Shown piece by piece: positions 50,500-59,096 of a stretch of 64,000 nucleotides of DNA. The stretch comes from DAOUKH01 sp965261455 (lineage in GTDB: Bacteria > Chloroflexota > Dehalococcoidia > SHYB01): positions 2,294,001-2,358,000 of the forward strand of contig OZ253453.1 of the NCBI GenBank assembly GCA_965261455.1. The letters are read 5' to 3'. The position numbers were made by a program, and so were the translations under genes. Below the pieces are notes generated by a model, which saw only the letters and a list, made by a program, of their open reading frames with translations, had not been told where the DNA came from and ran no database searches. Within the stretch, counting starts at the first letter, position 1. Each line of letters opens with the position of its first letter.

Positions 50500-51444
50500 C
50501 TAGAAGATGGCGATGGGGTTGACGGGGCAGCCGGTGGCACCTTCGAGGCGGAGGGGGTTCACGGTGATGAGGAACTCCCAGCGGTTGCGGCCGGCGCAGG
50601 CTTCGGCGAGCTCTTCGAGGTTGGCGTTGTCGATGATCCAGACGCCCATGGCGGTGATCGCGACTTGGTGTACCGGCATAGCTACGCTGGGGTAGCCGCT
50701 GGGCACGATGTCTTGGGCGACATCGCTGCCGAGGACGGCGATGTCGCGCTCGCGGATCCAGGGAAGGCAGGCGGCCTGGAAGCCGCCGCGGTTCGGGTCG
50801 GCAGCCTCCACGCCCTCCTCCAAGTGCTGCCGGTAGCTCCCCGTGCGTACGAAGAGGAGGTCGCCGGGCTCGACGCGCACGTTGGCCGCCGCCTCCGCCG
50901 CGTCGAGATCCTCGGGGAAGATGCCCGGCTCCTTCTCCAGCCACTTCACGCCCTTCAGGCGCGGGATGTCGAGGAGCACACCGCGGGTGGTGACGCCCTC
51001 GCGGAGCACGGCGATGGAGTCGACGAGCGCGCCGAGGTTGGTGGTGCACTTGGCGGCGGAGAAGCCGTTGTAGCTCATGCCGTTCCAGAAGATGTGCGAC
51101 AGCGCGTCCATGTGCGTGATCGAGTGGCCGTGGAAGTTGAAGCCGATGAAGTCGGTCGAGAACTGGAAAATCCCCTCCGCTTGTTTCACGTCTCTCCACC
51201 GCTCGCCGCTATTCGACATGAAGTGCATGTAGGCCTGCTGCACGCCGGGCGCGGCGAGGTTCTTGCCGATGGGCCGCGCGCAGGTGACGGTGACGCCCTC
51301 GGCGACGGTCGCCAGGGCCTGCCGGCGCTTCTCCGGCGTGATGAGGTTGACCGCGCCGAGCTCGTCGTCGTCGCCCCAACGGCCCCAGTTGCTGAGCTTG
51401 TCGAAGTAGCTGAGGACCTCGGCTTCGGTGGCCTTGACGGGCAT
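50500..51444 (-). CDS. Cyclase family protein (kynurenine formamidase-like)
   Basis: 314 residues of the PF04199 cyclase family. The metal-binding motif is GHSITHMDALSHIF (H-x-T-H-x-D), with further conserved parts RGVLLDIPRLKG and GDLLFVRTGSY. Relatives hydrolyse N-formylkynurenine, isatin or cyclic amides. The N-terminal SNWGRWGDDDELGAVNLITP is typical of the larger subgroup that is abundant in actinobacteria and Chloroflexota. GGAGG precedes the ATG. It converges on the RHH gene. Confidence 0.9.
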   Translation of the reverse strand: MPVKATEAEVLSYFDKLSNWGRWGDDDELGAVNLITPEKRRQALATVAEGVTVTCARPIGKNLAAPGVQQAYMHFMSNSGERWRDVKQAEGIFQFSTDFIGFNFHGHSITHMDALSHIFWNGMSYNGFSAAKCTTNLGALVDSIAVLREGVTTRGVLLDIPRLKGVKWLEKEPGIFPEDLDAAEAAANVRVEPGDLLFVRTGSYRQHLEEGVEAADPNRGGFQAACLPWIRERDIAVLGSDVAQDIVPSGYPSVAMPVHQVAITAMGVWIIDNANLEELAEACAGRNRWEFLITVNPLRLEGATGCPVNPIAIF

Positions 51445-51515
51445 GGCACGCCTCCTGGGGCATGGGATCGCGCCGAAGTGTGGCGGGGCGCGCCCCCGCG
51501 TGTCAAATCGGCCGC

Positions 51516-53552
51516 CTAAGCCAGTTGGCCGGCCAGCTCTTCGGGATCGGTAGTGGGGGTGCGGCAGGCGAAGTTCTCGCAGACGTAGGCCGTGACGCTG
51601 CCGCCGAGGGGGACGCGGGCTTCGAAGAGCGGCGAGGCGAAGGGGGCGGCGTCGGCAGAGTCGAGGCCTGCGACGACTTTGTTGGGCCGGTATTCGCTGA
51701 AGACCACGTCGCGCATGCGGGCGAAGCCGGCGTCGCCTCGCTCGCCGACGAGCACGACCTCGCGGACCTTGCCGAGGTAGAAGTCGAGGGCGCCGAGCCA
51801 GTGGCCGAAACCGGCGGGGTGCTCCTGCATGAAGCGGGCCACGGTGCGGATGGAGTTGACCGCCTTTCGCGAGTATTCGGCGTCGCCGGTGAAGGACGCG
51901 AGACGGAGCAGCACGTCCGCGGCGGCGGACCCGCCGCAGGGCATGGCGTTGTCGAAGACGTCACGGGGGCGGACGATCAGCGCCGCGGCGTCCGAGCCGG
52001 TGTCGTAGAAGCTGCCGTCGCTCTCGCTCCAAAAGAGGTCGATCATGGCATCGGCCAAGGAGCGGGCCTCGTCGAGCCAGCGGGGCTCGAACGTCGCCTC
52101 GTAGACGGCGAGGAGGCCGTCGATGAGCATGGCGTAGTCTTCGAGATAGCCGGGGAGCTTGGCGCGGCCGTCCTTCCACGTCCGCAGCACGCGCCCGTCC
52201 TGGCGGAGGTTGTCGAGGAGGAAGCCGGCGTTGGCGGTTGCGGCTTTCAGGTAGTCGGCGCGCTTCAGCACCGTGGCCGCCTCCGCGAAGCTCTTGAGCA
52301 TGAGGCCGTTCCACGCGGTGAGGACCTTGTCGTCGCGGCCGGGGTGGACGCGGCCCTCGCGGACCTGGTAGAGCCGCTTGCGGGCGCGCTGGATGAGGAG
52401 CGCGAGGTCGTTCTCGGCCATGCCCAGACTTTCCGCGGCGCGGGCCGGGGGTTCGGGGACGTTGAGGATGTTCTTCCCCTCGAAGTTGCCGGCCTGGGTC
52501 ACGTCGAAGTAGGCGGCGAAGGCGGCGGCCTTCTCCACGCCAAGCTCGGCGGCGATCTCGGCGGGCGTCCACACGAAGAACTTGCCCTCGACGCCCTCGC
52601 TGTCGGCGTCCTGCGCCGAGTAGAAGCCGCCGGCGGGGTCGGTCATCTCGCGGAGGACGTAGTCCAAGGTCTCTTCGACGATCAGGCGGTAGAGTCGCTT
52701 CTTGGTTACCTGGAAGGCGTGGAGGTAGACGCGCGACAGCAGTGCGTTGTCGTAGAGCATCTTTTCGAAGTGGGGGGTGAGCCACTGGGCGTCGACGGAG
52801 TAGCGGTGGAAGCCGCCGCCGAGCTGGTCGTAGATCCCACCGCGGGCCATGCGTTCGAGGGTGAACTCGACCATCTGGAGGGCGCGGTCGTCGTCGTCGC
52901 GGGCGTAGGCCCGGAGCAGCAGTTCGAGGGTCATCGGCTGGGGGAACTTGGGCGCGCCGCCGAAGCCGCCGTGGGTCCAATCGAAGGTGGAGCCCAGACG
53001 CTGCGTCCCAAGCTGGAGAATGCTCTCGGTCAGCATCTCGTTGGGTGACCCGGCAGGCGGGGCGAGCCGGCCCGCGATCCGGTCCGCCGACTCCAGCACG
53101 TCACCGCGCCGGTTGTGATAGGAGTCCGCCACCGCCTTCAGCACGTCGGTGAACGAGGGCATTCCGTGGCGCGGGGTGTTGGGGTAGTAGGTGCCGCCGT
53201 AGAAGGGGCGCTCGTCGGGTGTGAGGAAGACGGACATGGGCCAGCCGCCGCGGCCCGTCATCGACTGCACCGCCTGCATGTAGATGGAATCGAGGTCGGG
53301 GCGCTCCTCGCGGTCGACCTTGATGCTGACGAAGAGGGCGTTCATCACCGCCGCGGTCTCCTCGTCCTCGAACGACTCGTGCTCCATGACGTGGCACCAG
53401 TGACACGCCGAGTAGCCGATGCTGAGGAAGATCGGCATGTCCTCGTTCTTGGCCCGCTCCAACGCCTCGGGGCCCCAGGGGAACCAATCGACGGGGTTAT
53501 CGCGGTGCTGCAACAGGTAGGGGCTGGTCTCGTCGGCGAGGCGGTTGGGCAT
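51516..53552 (-). CDS. Thioredoxin domain-containing protein, YyaL/DUF255 (spermatogenesis-associated 20-like)
   Basis: 678 residues. The DUF255 thioredoxin-like domain begins NRLADETSPYLLQHRDNPVD and holds the CxxC in SACHWCHVMEHESF; it is followed by GGWPMSVFLTPD and an (alpha/alpha)-barrel-like second half (LTAWNGLMLKSFAEAATVL) with resemblance to N-acylglucosamine epimerase-type folds. The family is universal but its function is unproven, possibly linked to protein thiol or sugar chemistry. I start at MPNRLADE; the open frame upstream is dispersed repeat R6. Confidence 0.93.
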   Translation of the reverse strand: MPNRLADETSPYLLQHRDNPVDWFPWGPEALERAKNEDMPIFLSIGYSACHWCHVMEHESFEDEETAAVMNALFVSIKVDREERPDLDSIYMQAVQSMTGRGGWPMSVFLTPDERPFYGGTYYPNTPRHGMPSFTDVLKAVADSYHNRRGDVLESADRIAGRLAPPAGSPNEMLTESILQLGTQRLGSTFDWTHGGFGGAPKFPQPMTLELLLRAYARDDDDRALQMVEFTLERMARGGIYDQLGGGFHRYSVDAQWLTPHFEKMLYDNALLSRVYLHAFQVTKKRLYRLIVEETLDYVLREMTDPAGGFYSAQDADSEGVEGKFFVWTPAEIAAELGVEKAAAFAAYFDVTQAGNFEGKNILNVPEPPARAAESLGMAENDLALLIQRARKRLYQVREGRVHPGRDDKVLTAWNGLMLKSFAEAATVLKRADYLKAATANAGFLLDNLRQDGRVLRTWKDGRAKLPGYLEDYAMLIDGLLAVYEATFEPRWLDEARSLADAMIDLFWSESDGSFYDTGSDAAALIVRPRDVFDNAMPCGGSAAADVLLRLASFTGDAEYSRKAVNSIRTVARFMQEHPAGFGHWLGALDFYLGKVREVVLVGERGDAGFARMRDVVFSEYRPNKVVAGLDSADAAPFASPLFEARVPLGGSVTAYVCENFACRTPTTDPEELAGQLA

Positions 53553-53639
53553 AAAAGTCTCTCGGTGGACGGGATGGGTCTTGGTGCCGCGTCCGGCGGC
53601 ATACGCTACCCCCACCGGGGCCGGGAGTAAAGAGCGGCG

Positions 53640-53840
53640 GTCGGGGATTCTTTGCGTAACTCGGCGGGCGGGCTTCAGCAAGGTCGCGCGGCCCCCGCCG
53701 CCCCCCGCCCTCACCCCAACCCTCTCCCAGCGGGAGAGGGCGTAAGACCCCGCGCCGCTTCCCTTTCCCAAGGCCAGCGGGCGGCGCTCTTCCCATCGAC
53801 GGAGTTTGCAAAGGCCTCCAGAGGGGGAGAGGTTTAGGGG
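53640..53840. repeat. Dispersed intergenic repeat, copy R6
   Basis: Occupies most of the 305-base gap between YyaL and the SDR. It contains module B (53661-53696, shared with R4 and R5), the CTCACCCCAACCCTCTC segment shared with R5, and module D (TTTGCAAAGGCCTCCAGAGG) shared with the end of tilS in R4. Nothing else is visible in the gap. Confidence 0.8.
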
Positions 53841-53857
53841 GGCGGCCTCGGCGGGGG

Positions 53858-54760
53858 CTAGTAGATGCCTTCGAGTGGGGGGAGGCGGAGCTTGGGGATG
53901 GCGGCGGCGAGCTCGTCGGGGGTCCAGCGACCGTCTTTGACGAGGCTTTGGCCGACGGTGAGGGGCTCGAAGAGGCCGACGTGGCCGCCTTGGACGAAGA
54001 AGAATCGGCCGTTGATGTCGCCGGACTCTTTGGAGCAGAGGTAGGCGGCTACGACTGCGACGTCACGGGGGTCTTGGGCCACGTCGAGCATGCGGCGGGC
54101 TCGGGCCTCGTCGAGGCCGCGCTCGCGGGCGCGGTCGGCGGCGCCGGTGACCATGCGGGTGAGGGCCGCGGCGGGGTTGATGGCGTTGACGGTGATGCCG
54201 AAGGGGGCGAGGTCGCGGGCAGCGACGTTGGTGAAGCCGTAGATGCCGCCCTTGCCCGCGCCGTAGGCCGCCGCGCCGGAGGCCCCGATCAGTCCGGCGC
54301 GGGAGACGACGTTGAGAATCCGCCCGTAGCCCTGCTCCTTCATGTGGACGCCGGCGTGCCGGGTGCAGTAGAACGTGCCGTGGGTATGCACCCGCACCAC
54401 GGCGTCGAACCGCTCGGGGGCGAGCTCATAGAGGGGCGCGGTGCCGGTGATGCCGGCGTTGTTCACCAGCGCGTCGATGCGGCCGAAGGCCTCGATGGCG
54501 GTCTCGACGATGCGGCGCGCTCCTTCGAAGTCGGCGACGGAGTCGTAGCTGGCGACGGCCTTGCCGCCGGCGGCGGCGATCTCGGCGACGACCTCGTCCG
54601 CCGGGGTAGTGTCCGCGGCCTGGCCGTCCACGTCGGGCGCGCCGAGGTCGTTGACCACGACGCCGGCGCCGAGCTCGGCGAGCGTCATGGCGATGGCGCG
54701 TCCGATGCCCCGGCCCGCGCCGGTGACGACGGCGGCCTGGCCCGTCAGGTCGATGGCCAC
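53858..54760 (-). CDS. SDR family protein (3-ketoacyl/multifunctional-enzyme-like)
   Basis: 300 residues, longer than classical SDRs. TGAGRGIGRA, a VVVNDLGAP stretch like that of peroxisomal multifunctional enzyme type 2 dehydrogenases, NNAG, and YGAGKGG with the usual catalytic Tyr/Lys. A 40-residue C-terminal extension follows the DGR/QGG end. This fits a 3-hydroxyacyl-CoA dehydrogenase-like function. Starts at GTG, three bases after the phosphotriesterase-like gene's stop, so the two are coupled. Confidence 0.88.
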   Translation of the reverse strand: MAIDLTGQAAVVTGAGRGIGRAIAMTLAELGAGVVVNDLGAPDVDGQAADTTPADEVVAEIAAAGGKAVASYDSVADFEGARRIVETAIEAFGRIDALVNNAGITGTAPLYELAPERFDAVVRVHTHGTFYCTRHAGVHMKEQGYGRILNVVSRAGLIGASGAAAYGAGKGGIYGFTNVAARDLAPFGITVNAINPAAALTRMVTGAADRARERGLDEARARRMLDVAQDPRDVAVVAAYLCSKESGDINGRFFFVQGGHVGLFEPLTVGQSLVKDGRWTPDELAAAIPKLRLPPLEGIY

Positions 54761-54763
54761 GGG

Positions 54764-55720
54764 CTAGCCGCCTTCGAAGTAGCGGCGGGGGTTCTCGATG
54801 AGGATGCGGTCGATGTCGTCCTGCGACACGCCGCTGCGCCTGAGCTCGGGGACGAACGATTCGAGGAGGTAGGTGAAGCGGCGCTTCTCGGGGTTCATCG
54901 GGCGAGTCTTCATCCCGTGCATACAGCCGACGTTATCGTGCGAGAAGACGATCTGGGAGGAGAAGCCCATGGCGACGAGCGCTCCGATGACGCCGATCTT
55001 CGTCTCGTCGTCGACAAAGTTCTCAAGCCCCAGGCGGTCGAAGCCGATATAGGCCCCGCGGCGGAGCATGCTGACGTGATAGCCGAGGTCGGCGGAGTCG
55101 CTGCAGTGCCCCACCGTGACGCGCCGGAGGTCGAGCCCCTCATCCTCGAAGATGTCGAGCTGCCGCGGCCCCATGGTGCCGTCGGTGGTGTGGGTGGTGA
55201 TGGGGACGCCGGTCTTCTTGGCGGTGCGGGCCGAGGCGCGCAGGGCCTTCTCCTCGTTCTCGCTGACGTTGTGAGGGCCGGTGGCGCACTTGATGACGCC
55301 GGGCCTGATCTTGCGCGGCCCGACGCCCTCGGTGATCTCGGTGACGAAGATCTCTTCGAGCTCGTCGATACTCTTGCCGGCGAAGTATTGCGGGAAGCCG
55401 CGGAACGGGCCTTGGTCGGTGTAGAGGCCGGTGGCGCAGACCACGTTGACGCCGGAGGCGCGGGAGACGTCCTGCATGAAGTCGACCTTGCGGCCAAGCT
55501 CCATGGGGATGGGGTCGATGATGGAGGAGACGCCGGCGTCTTTCAGCCGCTTCATGTCCTCGGTGATCTTGATCAGCTGGCCCTCGTAGTCGAAATGGAG
55601 GGTGCTGTCGTAGTCGGCGCCGGTGGCCGAGGCCATCAGGTGTTCGTGGGTCAGGGTGGGGCCGAGGTCGGCCGAGCTTATCGGGCCCAGCACGGTCATG
55701 ACGTCGACCGGGACCGCCAT
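54764..55720 (-). CDS. Phosphotriesterase-family hydrolase (PTE-like lactonase)
   Basis: 318 residues. Metal ligands of the family are in place: THEHL near residue 30, the bridging Lys in GVIKCATG, His in TTHTTDG and GHCSDSAD, and the Asp in IVFSHDNVG. Most such bacterial proteins are lactonases with promiscuous phosphotriesterase activity. ATG of MAVPVDV is preceded by AGGAGGC. Upstream in-frame codons lie in the gap after enolase. Operon with the following SDR. Confidence 0.9.
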   Translation of the reverse strand: MAVPVDVMTVLGPISSADLGPTLTHEHLMASATGADYDSTLHFDYEGQLIKITEDMKRLKDAGVSSIIDPIPMELGRKVDFMQDVSRASGVNVVCATGLYTDQGPFRGFPQYFAGKSIDELEEIFVTEITEGVGPRKIRPGVIKCATGPHNVSENEEKALRASARTAKKTGVPITTHTTDGTMGPRQLDIFEDEGLDLRRVTVGHCSDSADLGYHVSMLRRGAYIGFDRLGLENFVDDETKIGVIGALVAMGFSSQIVFSHDNVGCMHGMKTRPMNPEKRRFTYLLESFVPELRRSGVSQDDIDRILIENPRRYFEGG

Positions 55721-55775
55721 GTTCGCCTCCTCTTGGGGACCGCGCACCGAGCGGGCGCGGGGTTCGCGCACAGGC

Positions 55776-57095
55776 CTACCTCTTCTTGGGCGGGGCCTCT
55801 TCTACGGGGAGGATGGTAAGCGGCGCGAAGGTGTCGCGGCCCGCGTACTTTGTGCGGGCGCCGACTTCGCCCTCGATGCGGAGCAGACGGTTGTACTTGG
55901 CGGTGCGCTCGCCGCGGGCCGGCGCGCCGGCCTTGATCTGCCCCGACCCCGTCGCGACCGCGAGGTCGGCGATCGTGGTGTCCTCGGTCTCGCCCGAGCG
56001 GTGACTGATGACGGTGGTGTAGCCGGCGTCCTTGGCCCGCTTGATCGTCTCCAACGTCTCGGTCAACGAGCCGATCTGGTTGACTTTGATGAGGATGGAG
56101 TTCGCGATGCCCTCCTCGATGCCGCGTTCGAGGCGTTCGGGGTTGGTGACGAAGAGGTCGTCGCCCACGAGCTGGACGGTCTCGCCGAGGCGCTCGGTGA
56201 GCTCCTTCCAGCCCTCCCAGTCGTCCTCGTGCAGGCCGTCTTCGATGCTGACGATGGGGTACTGCCGCACCCAGCCCTCCAGAAAGTCGATCATCTTGGA
56301 GGGGGTCAGGCTCAGCTTGTCTTTCCTGAGCGCGTACTTGCCGTTCTTATAGAGCTCGCTGGCGGCCACGTCGAGGGCGAGGTAGATATCCTCGCCGGCG
56401 GTGTAGCCGGCCTCCTCGATGGCTTCGAGTATCAACTCGACGGCGAGGGCGTTGGACTTCAGGCGCGGGGCGAAGCCGCCCTCGTCACCCACGTTCGTGC
56501 CCAGGCGGCGCTTCTTGAGCACGTTCTTCAGCGCCTGGTAGGTCTCGGAGCCCATGCGGATCGCGTCGCCGAACGACGGCGCGCCGATGGGCATGATCAT
56601 GAACTCCTGGAAGTCGACGGAGCCGTCGGCGTGGGCCCCGCCGTTGAGGACGTTGAACATGGGAACGGGCAAGCGGATGGCAGAGTCGCCGCCGAGGTAG
56701 CGGAAGAGGCCTAGGCCCTTGCTCTGGGCCGCGGCGTGGGCCACCGCCAGCGAGACGCCGAGAATGGCGTTGGCGCCCAGCTTGCTCTTATTGGGCGTGC
56801 CGTCGACTTCGAGGAGCCGCCGGTCCAGCGCCTCGTGGTCAAAGGCGGAGAGGCTGCGTATGGCTCCCGCCAGGGGGCCGTTGACGTTGGCGATCGTCTT
56901 GAGGACACCCTTCCCGCCGTAGCGTTCGGGGTCGCCGTCGCGCAGCTCCAGGGCCTCGTGGGTGCCGGTGCTGGCGCCGGACGGTACCGCGGCGGTACCG
57001 ACGGAGCCGTCGGTCAGCGAGACATGGACCTCGATTGTGGGATTGCCCCGTGAGTCGAGGATCTCCCGGCCGATAACGCGCTCGATGATGCTCAT
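55776..57095 (-). CDS. eno: Enolase
   Basis: 439 residues. EILDSRGNPTIEV at the start, GANAILGVSLAVAHA, VGDEGGFAP, SIEDGLHEDDW, VGDDLFVTN, LIKVNQIGSLTET and SHRSGETEDT cover the magnesium ligands and the catalytic Lys and Glu. It interconverts 2-phosphoglycerate and phosphoenolpyruvate. The ATG overlaps the stop of the TIGR00725 gene by four bases, so it depends on the promoter at 57612. The last residues (EEAPPKKR) are a short basic tail. Confidence 0.98.
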   Translation of the reverse strand: MSIIERVIGREILDSRGNPTIEVHVSLTDGSVGTAAVPSGASTGTHEALELRDGDPERYGGKGVLKTIANVNGPLAGAIRSLSAFDHEALDRRLLEVDGTPNKSKLGANAILGVSLAVAHAAAQSKGLGLFRYLGGDSAIRLPVPMFNVLNGGAHADGSVDFQEFMIMPIGAPSFGDAIRMGSETYQALKNVLKKRRLGTNVGDEGGFAPRLKSNALAVELILEAIEEAGYTAGEDIYLALDVAASELYKNGKYALRKDKLSLTPSKMIDFLEGWVRQYPIVSIEDGLHEDDWEGWKELTERLGETVQLVGDDLFVTNPERLERGIEEGIANSILIKVNQIGSLTETLETIKRAKDAGYTTVISHRSGETEDTTIADLAVATGSGQIKAGAPARGERTAKYNRLLRIEGEVGARTKYAGRDTFAPLTILPVEEAPPKKR

Positions 57096-57577
57096 CCCCC
57101 CAGCCTCCCCCGCCCCAACGATTCGGCCTGAGTCACGGCGTCAGACGGGTCGGCGGCGACGTTCAACCGGCGCTCAGGCTCGCCGTCGCCCCTGATGAGG
57201 GTCCAAGTCTTCAACCCTACGACCGGCTTCTCGAAAGAAAGGGCGTGGCCGATCTCGGAAAGGGTGCCGTACTCGCCGCCTACGGCGATGCACACGTCGC
57301 CGTTCAGCGCGACGAGGGCATTCCGGGCGTAGCCGATGCCGGTCGCGATGGGGTAGTCAACGTAGGCGTTCGCGGTGGCGCGGTCGCCTCCGGGAAGGAT
57401 GCCGATGGTGATGCCGCCCGCCGCCTTGGCGCCCTTGCAGGCCGCCTCCATCACCCCGTTGCCCCCGCCGCAGACGAGGGTGTGGCCCCGAGCGCCGATC
57501 TCTCGGCCCACGGCTTCAGCGAGCGCATAGACTTCGGGGGTGCACCCGTCGGATCTTCCGAGAACCGCGATGTGCAT
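57092..57577 (-). CDS. TIGR00725 family protein (LOG/lysine-decarboxylase-like fold)
   Basis: 161 residues from the ATG of MHIAVLG. LVCGGGNGVMEAACKGA and AVGGEYGTLSEIGHAL are the two conserved nucleotide-phosphate-binding motifs of this Rossmann-like family, related to cytokinin-activating LOG enzymes but without their PGGxGT motif. A further in-frame ATG 36 bases upstream is part of the -10 box TATAATG and so would not be translated from that promoter. Function unproven, perhaps a nucleotide phosphoribohydrolase. It overlaps eno by four bases. Confidence 0.85.
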   Translation of the reverse strand: MHIAVLGRSDGCTPEVYALAEAVGREIGARGHTLVCGGGNGVMEAACKGAKAAGGITIGILPGGDRATANAYVDYPIATGIGYARNALVALNGDVCIAVGGEYGTLSEIGHALSFEKPVVGLKTWTLIRGDGEPERRLNVAADPSDAVTQAESLGRGRLGG

Positions 57578-57611
57578 CCCGAACCGCCCCCCCAGTCCAA
57601 TGCCGCCGACC

Positions 57612-57620
57612 ATTATAGCA
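57612..57620 (-). promoter_or_regulatory. Extended -10 promoter of the TIGR00725-eno operon
   Basis: TGCTATAAT on the minus strand, identical to that before the Rieske gene. The transcript would begin near 57605, leaving about 28 bases before the ATG at 57577. Confidence 0.7.
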
Positions 57621-57829
57621 TCGACTCCTAACCTGTTGGGCCCTGGGCTTGGGCCATTCAGGCCGGTTTGCTATCGTATGCTGGGTGCCTCGCGGCCGCC
57701 GCCGCGAAATACTCGAATGCCAATATTTGCCAGCGATACCGCCGCTAGTGGACTGTGCACGGGGATAACCCGCGGCGCGTTGGCGCGGCTCGCCGCGGCC
57801 GGGCACGGGACGAGGGGGCGCCGGTAGCG

Positions 57830-59089
57830 ATGGCCCGCGACCCTGGGCGACCTCGCGCCGCGCCACCGAGGCGGCCCCTGCCCGCGCCGTCGGGGCGGTT
57901 CGGCGCGCTGCGCCACGCCGACTTCCGCTTCCTCCTCTCCGGCAACCTGTTCACCCAGATGGGGCAGTGGTCCCAGCAACTGGGGAAGGGCTGGCTCGTC
58001 TACAACGATCTCGGAGGCTCGGCCTTCCAGCTCGGGGTCGTCGCCTTCGCGCAGGGGGCGGGCATGTTCGTTATGTCGCCGGTCGGCGGGGCGCTCGCCG
58101 ACCGGTTAAACCGCCGGCATCTCATGCTGTTCAGCCAGGTGTCGCTGGCGCTGGTCGCGCTGGCGCTGGCCTTTATCGTCATGACGGACGTCGTGGAGAT
58201 CTGGCACGTCTACATCCTCGCGTTTCTTAGCGGGTCCTTCTTCGCGCTCAACAACCCCGCCCGCATGGCGACGATCCACGACATCGTGGGTAGGGAAGAC
58301 CTGACGAACGCGGTGGCGTTGAACGCGGTGGTGATGAACTCGATGCGGGTGATCGGCCCCGCCGTCGGGGGCGTCCTGCTGATCGCCGTCGGCACGGAAG
58401 GGACGTTCTTCCTCCAGGCCGCGGGCTACGTCGGCGGCGTGATCTCGGTGCTGCTCATGCGGGGGACATTCACGGCGGGGGGGCCAGTCGCGCCGTTCTT
58501 CCAGAGCATCGCCGACGGCATCCGCTACGCCCGCGGCGACCGCACGATCAGGACGCTGCTTACCGTTTCGTTTCTCGCCGCGCTGCTGGGGATGTCGATG
58601 ACGCAGCTCCTGGCGGCGTTCGCCAAGGACGTGCTGGGGCAAGAGGAGGGCGGCTTCTCCGCCCTGTTCATCATGCTCGGCGTGGGCGGCCTCACGGGCG
58701 CGGTGATGCTGGTGTGGAAGGGCGACATCCGACTCAAGGGCCTGGTCTACTTCTGCGCCGCAGTGGGGACCGGGCTGATCATCGCGGCGATGGGCGCGGT
58801 GGGGAACCTGGCGTTCTCGTTCGCAGCGATGGTGGCCCTTGGCGCCACGACGGCCTCCACGCTCGCCCTCGGCAACACCCTCGTCCAGACTAACGTGAAG
58901 GACGAATTCCGGGGCCGGGCGATGTCGCTGTACTTCCTATCGTTCAGCCTGTCGCCGCTGGGAGCGATGGCCGCCGGCGCGATCGGCGATTGGACCAACC
59001 TACGCATCTCATTCGTCGTGGTCGGGCTGTGCCTCGCCGTGCCCGTGACGTGGCTCATGTTCACCCGCCGCGACCTGTGGCGGCTCTAG
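57830..59089 (+). CDS. MFS transporter (enterobactin-exporter/MFS_3-like)
   Basis: About 419 residues. ALRHADFRFLLSGNLFTQMG is the typical start of MFS_3-type exporters, followed by twelve predicted membrane segments, with the loop motif GALADRLNRR between segments 2 and 3. Substrates of relatives are siderophores, macrolides and other drugs. The start is uncertain: ATG at 57830 has only a weak ribosome site and an open frame runs 25 codons further upstream. It is divergent from the enolase operon and convergent with the metalloprotease gene (seven-base gap). Confidence 0.88.
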   Translation: MARDPGRPRAAPPRRPLPAPSGRFGALRHADFRFLLSGNLFTQMGQWSQQLGKGWLVYNDLGGSAFQLGVVAFAQGAGMFVMSPVGGALADRLNRRHLMLFSQVSLALVALALAFIVMTDVVEIWHVYILAFLSGSFFALNNPARMATIHDIVGREDLTNAVALNAVVMNSMRVIGPAVGGVLLIAVGTEGTFFLQAAGYVGGVISVLLMRGTFTAGGPVAPFFQSIADGIRYARGDRTIRTLLTVSFLAALLGMSMTQLLAAFAKDVLGQEEGGFSALFIMLGVGGLTGAVMLVWKGDIRLKGLVYFCAAVGTGLIIAAMGAVGNLAFSFAAMVALGATTASTLALGNTLVQTNVKDEFRGRAMSLYFLSFSLSPLGAMAAGAIGDWTNLRISFVVVGLCLAVPVTWLMFTRRDLWRL

Positions 59090-59096
59090 CCGCGGG

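Noticed and set aside
53948..55819. A 623-codon plus-strand frame opposite the SDR and phosphotriesterase-like genes
   Set aside because: Shadow frame; Gly/Val/Glu/Asp-rich with no motifs.
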